Shown here: piece after piece, positions 60,006-64,000 of the stretch | Layout: every line of letters begins with the position of its first letter | Position numbering within the stretch: the first letter of the stretch is position 1 | Program-made: the position numbers and the translations under genes | Notes under the pieces: model-generated | The model's database searches: none | What the model was told of the DNA's origin: nothing | Seen by the model: only the letters and a program-made list of their open reading frames with translations | Assembly: GCF_032460525.1 (NCBI RefSeq) | Contig: NZ_CP135963.1 | Span: 3,410,001-3,474,000, forward strand | Source: Geodermatophilus sp. DSM 44513 | GTDB taxonomy: Bacteria > Actinomycetota > Actinomycetes > Mycobacteriales > Geodermatophilaceae | DNA length: 64,000 bases | Direction of reading: 5' to 3'

Positions 60006-61078
60006 GAGGGCGGCGGGTCGTCGGCGTCGTCCAGGACGTCGTCGGCCATCTCGTCGAGCATGCCCTCGAGCGCCAGGTCTGCCGCGCCCGCGGGACGTCG
60101 TCCCACCAGCCAGGGCTGCAGCTCGTCGTAGCCGCGCACCGACACCCGGCGCAGCGGGCGCACCCGGTAGCGGGGCAGCCCGCGCAGCCGGCGGGCGAGC
60201 TCGCGGTCGACCAGCAGCGTGCCGGGCCGGGCCAGCGCGGTCAGCCGGCTGGCCAGGTTCACCACCGGCGAGTAGACGTCCCCGAGGTGGGTGAGCACCG
60301 TCCCGTAGGCGGCGCCGACCCGCAGCGGCGGGCGGTCGCCGGACTGCCAGGTCTCCGGGAGATCCAGCCCGATCTCCACGGCGTCGATCGCCGAGCCGGC
60401 GGTGTAGAGGACGCCGTCCCCCGCCGTCTTGACGACCCGCCCGTGGTGACGGGCGATGACCTCACCGGCGGTGCCCTCGAAGTCCTCCACCATCTCGCCG
60501 AGCTCGCGGCCGCCCATGCCGCGGCTGTGGCTGGTGTAGCCGACCAGGTCGGCGAAGCCCACGGCCAGCTCGCGCCGGTCGCCCCCGGCACTGGCCAGCA
60601 ACCGCTCGGCGTTGGCCGCCAGGTGCCGCCGCCACACGTAGTCCTGCAGCGCGCGCAGCAGCGGCAGCAGCCGGCCGGTCGCCGCCACCGCCTGCTCGGG
60701 GTCGATCGACGCGTCGTCGCTGGTCGCCCCGTCCCCGGTCGCCCCGTCCCGGGTGAGCGCGTCGGCGAGCAGGTCGGTCTGCCAGTCGGCCAGGCGGGAC
60801 AGCGACTGGGCCATGGCCCGGATGATCGAGGCCTCGAAGTCCTCGTCGACGAAGCCGGTGTCGATCAGCGACGAGAGCAGGGAGAGCGCCTGCACGTCGG
60901 CGTCGGTGAAGACCCGCTCGTCGTCGGCGGCGTCCGCGAAGCCCAGCGCCCGCCACAGCCGCCGGGTGCGCTCGGGCGGCATGCCCGCCAGCTCGCCGAC
61001 CTGCAGGCGGGTGTAGCGACGTGGGCCGCCCAGCAGCAGGCGCATCAGCGTCTCGCGCTGGTCGTCGGTGTCGGGCAC
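59981..61078 (-). CDS. Adenylate/guanylate cyclase-domain protein with MerR-like N-terminus
   Basis: A 365-residue protein. The N-terminal region (about 12-75) reads LLLGGPRRYTRLQVGELAGMPPERTRRLWRALGF ADA..., a winged-helix MerR-type start, here split for reading; then a helical linker and a class III nucleotide-cyclase domain (ELAVGFADLVGYTSHS onward, with KTAGDGVLY and GDVYSPVVNLASRL). The metal Asp (FADLVGY) and the second Asp (AGDGV) are present; the substrate-binding Lys/Asp pair is not clear. Start uncertain (GTG 61078). It may signal through cAMP. Confidence 0.82.
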   Translation of the reverse strand: MPDTDDQRETLMRLLLGGPRRYTRLQVGELAGMPPERTRRLWRALGFADAADDERVFTDADVQALSLLSSLIDTGFVDEDFEASIIRAMAQSLSRLADWQTDLLADALTRDGATGDGATSDDASIDPEQAVAATGRLLPLLRALQDYVWRRHLAANAERLLASAGGDRRELAVGFADLVGYTSHSRGMGGRELGEMVEDFEGTAGEVIARHHGRVVKTAGDGVLYTAGSAIDAVEIGLDLPETWQSGDRPPLRVGAAYGTVLTHLGDVYSPVVNLASRLTALARPGTLLVDRELARRLRGLPRYRVRPLRRVSVRGYDELQPWLVGRRPAGAADLALEGMLDEMADDVLDDADDPPPSAPSRGSP

Positions 61079-61113
61079 GGCGTCGGGGTCCCGAGGTTGG
61101 TCCGGCAGCGTCG

Positions 61114-61572
61114 TCAGCCCGTGGTGTGCACGACCAGGACGTCGACCGACGAGCGGCGGGTCACGTCGCCGGGCACCGACCCCAGGATCCGGCCCCTGGT
61201 GCCGTCGATCCCGCGGTTGCCGACGACGAGCAGGTCGGCGTCGGTCCGGGTGACCACGTCGATGAGGGTCTCGACCGGCGAGCCGACCACGGCGACCTCG
61301 TCGACCTCCCCGGCGCCGGCGGCGAGCGCCGCCTCGGCCGCGGCGCGCACGGTCTGCTCCGCCGGCGCGGGGCCCACGACCGGCTGGATCCCCTCGGCGA
61401 GCTCGGCCCGGGCGCGGCGGACCTCCCGCTCGTCGCTGCGGGAGGGCAGGTAGGCGCAGACGATGACCAGCCGGGCACCGCAGGCCCCGGCCAGGGCCCC
61501 GGCGCGCTGGACGGCGAGCAGCGAGGACTGCGACCCGTCGGTCCCGACGACCACCGTGCGGTAGGCGCTCAC
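61114..61572 (-). CDS. Universal stress protein (UspA family)
   Basis: A 152-residue UspA-like protein. The ATP-binding signature GNRGIDGTRGRILGSVPGDVTRRS (G-2x-G-9x-GS) is intact near the C-terminus, so this is an ATP-binding type, and VVVGTDGSQSS opens the fold. Involved in general stress or dormancy responses; the target is unknown. ATG 61572 region with a normal ribosome site. It stands upstream of the cyclase gene in the same direction. Confidence 0.92.
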   Translation of the reverse strand: MSAYRTVVVGTDGSQSSLLAVQRAGALAGACGARLVIVCAYLPSRSDEREVRRARAELAEGIQPVVGPAPAEQTVRAAAEAALAAGAGEVDEVAVVGSPVETLIDVVTRTDADLLVVGNRGIDGTRGRILGSVPGDVTRRSSVDVLVVHTTG

Positions 61573-61771
61573 GCACCCCTCCTCGCTGGTCGTCCCGCCG
61601 CCCGGGCGGCACCGGCCGGCCCAAGCTACCGAAGTGCCCGGTCAGCGGTGTGCCCGGGGTCACGCCGCGACACGCCCGCCGAGCGCTCGCCGGACGGCCC
61701 CGGGGGTGCCGTGCGGACCGCCCGGTGCGCTTGGATGGACGCGTCGCACGGCCGACGACGAGGAGAGCGCC

Positions 61772-62740
61772 ATCCACCCCGGCAGCCACCCCGGCAGCAG
61801 TCCCGCCCGAGGCCCGGTCCGGGTCGAGGTCCGCGGCCTCACCAAGAGCTTCGGCGCCGTCCGCGCCGTCGACGACCTCGGCTTCAGCGTCGAGCCCGGC
61901 TCGATCACCGGCTTCCTGGGCCCCAACGGCGCCGGCAAGACCACGACCCTGCGCATGGCCCTGGGCCTGGAGCGGCCCGACGCGGGGACGGCGACCTTCG
62001 GTGGCGTCCCCTACGCCGCGCTCCCGGCACCCGTGCGCACCGTCGGCGCGGTGCTGGAGACCGCCTTCCACCCGGCCCGGTCCGGGCGCAACCACCTGCG
62101 GGTCTACTGCCGGGCGGCGGGCCTGCCGCCCGGCCGCGCCGACGAGGTGCTCGCCCAGGTCGGGCTGGCCGACGCCGGCCGGCGCCGCGCGGGCGGGTAC
62201 TCCCTGGGCATGCGCCAGCGGCTGGCGCTGGCCACCGCGCTGCTCGGCGACCCGGCGGTGCTGGTGCTCGACGAGCCGGCCAACGGGCTGGACCCCGAGG
62301 GCATCCAGTGGCTGCGCGGCTTCCTGCGCCACCTCGCGCACGACGAGGGGCGCACCGTGCTGGTCTCCAGCCACCTGCTCGCGGAGATGGAGCAGACCGC
62401 CGACCGCGTGGTGATCGTGGGCGCCGGGCGGCTGGTCCGCGAGGGGTCGATCGCCGAGCTGCGCTCCGGCGCCCAGGGCACCGGGCCGGTGCTGGTGCGC
62501 AGCCCGGAGGCCGGCCGGCTGGCCGAGGTCCTCCGCGCGGCCGGGTTCTCCGTCGCACCCGACGACGACGGCCGGATCGCCGTGGCCGGCACGACGCCGG
62601 CCGCCGTGGGCGCGCAGGCCTTCCGCGCGGGCCTGGAGCTGCACGAGCTGCGCGCGGAGAGCAGCGGTCTGGAGGAGCTGTACTTCCGGCTCACCGCCGG
62701 CCAGGAGCAGTACGCCGCGCCCGAGGGGAGCCGACCGTGA
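61772..62740 (+). CDS. ABC transporter ATP-binding protein
   Basis: An ATPase of the drug/lipid-export type (DrrA-like). Walker A GPNGAGKTTTLRM, Q/T loop, signature YSLGMRQRLALATALL and Walker B LVLDEPANGLDPEG are present; the C-terminal extension (about 90 residues) is typical of this subgroup. No ATG, GTG or TTG in frame has a ribosome site near the domain start. A GAGGAG with six-base spacing precedes an ATC at 61772, which I use as a provisional start; GTG 61634 is the alternative. Its stop overlaps the permease start. Confidence 0.85.
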   Translation: MHPGSHPGSSPARGPVRVEVRGLTKSFGAVRAVDDLGFSVEPGSITGFLGPNGAGKTTTLRMALGLERPDAGTATFGGVPYAALPAPVRTVGAVLETAFHPARSGRNHLRVYCRAAGLPPGRADEVLAQVGLADAGRRRAGGYSLGMRQRLALATALLGDPAVLVLDEPANGLDPEGIQWLRGFLRHLAHDEGRTVLVSSHLLAEMEQTADRVVIVGAGRLVREGSIAELRSGAQGTGPVLVRSPEAGRLAEVLRAAGFSVAPDDDGRIAVAGTTPAAVGAQAFRAGLELHELRAESSGLEELYFRLTAGQEQYAAPEGSRP

Positions 62741-63519
62741 CCAAGCTGGTCCGTGCCGAGTGGACCAAGCTGTTCACCACCCGCGTCTGGATCGGGCTGC
62801 TGCTCGGCGCCTGTGTCCTGGTCGCCGGCTTCACCGCGCTGTTCACCGCCTTCGCCGGCAGCGCCGACGAGGGGGGCGGCCCCGGCGGGGGCGGCCCACC
62901 GCTGCCCCCGGTGGGCACCCCGGAGTACGAGCAGCTGGCCCTGGCCACCGGTGCCAACGTCACGGTGCTGTTCCTCATCCTCGGCATCATCGGGACCACC
63001 CAGGAGTTCCGGCACCGCACGGCCACGCCGACCTTCCTCACCACGCCCCGGCGCGGGCGGGTGGTCACGGCCAAGCTGCTCGCCTACGCGCTGGCCGCGG
63101 TGCCCCTGGCCGTGGTGGTCATCTGCGTCAACGTCGCCGTCGTCCTGCTCTACGCCGGCGCGCGCGGGGACGCCCCGGAGCTGTCCGGGGACAACCTCCG
63201 CGTGCTCGCCGGGGTCGGGGCGGCCCTGGTCGTCTACACGGTGATCGGCGTCGGGGTCGGCGCGCTCGTGCGCAACCAGGTCGGCGCCATCGTGGGCGCC
63301 CTGGTCTACCTGTTCGTCGTCGAGGCGATCGTGCAGCTGGTCCCGGCCCTGTCCGACGCCTACAAGTGGCTGCCCGGCGGTGCCCTGGAGGCGATGACGG
63401 CCACGATCGGACTCACCGACCTGCTCGAGCCCTGGCAGGGCGGCCTGGTGCTGCTGGGCTACGGGATCGCGGCGGCCGTGCTGGGGACGCTGCTCGCCGT
63501 CCGCCGCGACGTCGTGTGA
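62737..63519 (+). CDS. ABC-2-type transporter permease
   Basis: A 260-residue permease with six predicted helices (about 20-42, 75-95, 116-138, 160-182, 190-210 and 232-252). It begins KLVRAEWTKLFTTRVWIGLLLG, a common ABC-2 start, with a Gly/Pro-rich extracellular loop (about 46-62). Pairs with the upstream ATPase (GTGA overlap). The substrate is not inferable. Confidence 0.88.
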   Translation: MTKLVRAEWTKLFTTRVWIGLLLGACVLVAGFTALFTAFAGSADEGGGPGGGGPPLPPVGTPEYEQLALATGANVTVLFLILGIIGTTQEFRHRTATPTFLTTPRRGRVVTAKLLAYALAAVPLAVVVICVNVAVVLLYAGARGDAPELSGDNLRVLAGVGAALVVYTVIGVGVGALVRNQVGAIVGALVYLFVVEAIVQLVPALSDAYKWLPGGALEAMTATIGLTDLLEPWQGGLVLLGYGIAAAVLGTLLAVRRDVV

Positions 63520-63575
63520 CAGCGGGCGACGCCCGCCTGACCGGACACCGTCTCCCCGACCCCACGAGGACCCCG

Positions 63576-64000
63576 ATGACCACGCGCATGACCGCCCCCC
63601 GGCTGGGCCGGCTGATCGCCGACGGCGACGCCACCGCCGTCCGCACCGCCGTCCGCGACGCCCCGCGGCTGCTGACGGCCACCGTCGAGCGGGACGGCCA
63701 GGGCGGCTGGACGCCGCTGCACCTGGCGGTCGCGGAGGGCCGGGCCGAGCTCGTGCGGCTGCTGGTCGAGGCGGGCGCGGACCTCCGCGCGCGCACCGAG
63801 CACGGCCGGGACCCGCTGCACACCGCCCTGGAGTGCGCCCCCCACCTCGTCCCGCTGCTGCGCGAGCTGGGCGCGCCGGTGGACGCCGCCAGCGCCGCCT
63901 ACCTCGACGACTGCGCACGGCTGGACGCCGAGCTGGCCGGCGGGGCGCCGCTGGTCGACCCGGTCACCGGGGTGGACCTGCTGGTGATCGCCGCGACCGG
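63576..64000 (+). CDS. Ankyrin-repeat protein, N-terminal part (partial)
   Basis: An ATG at 63576 with CGAGGA six bases upstream opens a frame that runs off the window end (141 complete codons). It starts MTTRMTAPRLGRLIADGDA and contains ankyrin units: GGWTPLHLAVAEGRAELVRLL and a second, HGRDPLHTALECAPHLVPLL. Ankyrin proteins mediate protein contacts; the partner is unknown. The gap to the ABC permease is 56 bp. Confidence 0.85.
   Translation, partial: MTTRMTAPRLGRLIADGDATAVRTAVRDAPRLLTATVERDGQGGWTPLHLAVAEGRAELVRLLVEAGADLRARTEHGRDPLHTALECAPHLVPLLRELGAPVDAASAAYLDDCARLDAELAGGAPLVDPVTGVDLLVIAAT

Overview
The window is chromosomal DNA of a very high-GC actinobacterium. Protein content and gene order (NucS instead of MutSL, argS-lysA-hom-thrC-thrB-rho-rpmE-prfA-prmC, an atp operon led by a wecA-like gene, single-chain crotonyl-CoA reductase and ethylmalonyl-CoA mutase genes) fit a soil/stone actinobacterium such as Geodermatophilaceae. 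That placement is inference from gene content, not a database result. Many adjacent genes overlap by 4 bp (ATGA or GTGA), so translational coupling is widespread.

Layout. 1-5000: the end of glgB, a frameshifted zinc metallopeptidase, a thioredoxin-TPR protein, a MarR regulator and a DUF559 protein. 4671-27583: a scattered acyl-CoA and B12 set, namely MeaB GTPase, thiolase, methylmalonyl-CoA epimerase, crotonyl-CoA carboxylase/reductase, a double 3-hydroxyacyl-CoA dehydrogenase, a crotonase-fold protein, ethylmalonyl-CoA mutase and a PduO-type cobalamin adenosyltransferase. Together these cover most of the ethylmalonyl-CoA route for C2 assimilation. Between them lie a DivIVA-like coiled-coil protein, a DUF4397 protein with a class F sortase, NucS, a dicarboxylate symporter and MurA. 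27648-41142: the ATP synthase locus (atpB-E-F-H-A-G-D, with atpC set apart), preceded in transcription order by wecA, tsaC, prmC, prfA and rpmE. 41318-50189: rho and the thr/lys operon with argS, all leftward. 50394-51847: DUF3105 and DUF305 genes, then tRNA-Arg(CCG).

51982-54380 is a short accessory island beside the tRNA. Its base composition is visibly lower in GC. It holds a decayed serine-recombinase relic, an unrecognised seven-helix membrane protein behind an operator-like palindrome, and a two-HTH protein. 54523-64000 returns to core-like sequence: an SDR, a phasin-like protein and PHA synthase, a GNAT protein, an acyltransferase-like protein lacking its catalytic residues, an ABC-F ATPase, a cyclase-domain protein, a universal stress protein, an ABC exporter pair and the start of an ankyrin protein.

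The most striking non-coding signal is a family of about eight intergenic hairpin elements. Their outer stems differ in sequence from copy to copy but stay complementary. Most begin right after a stop codon, which suggests a structured transcript-end element. A 30-bp perfect palindrome sits exactly at the reading-frame break of a decayed alpha/beta hydrolase gene and looks like a templated (quasipalindrome) mutation.
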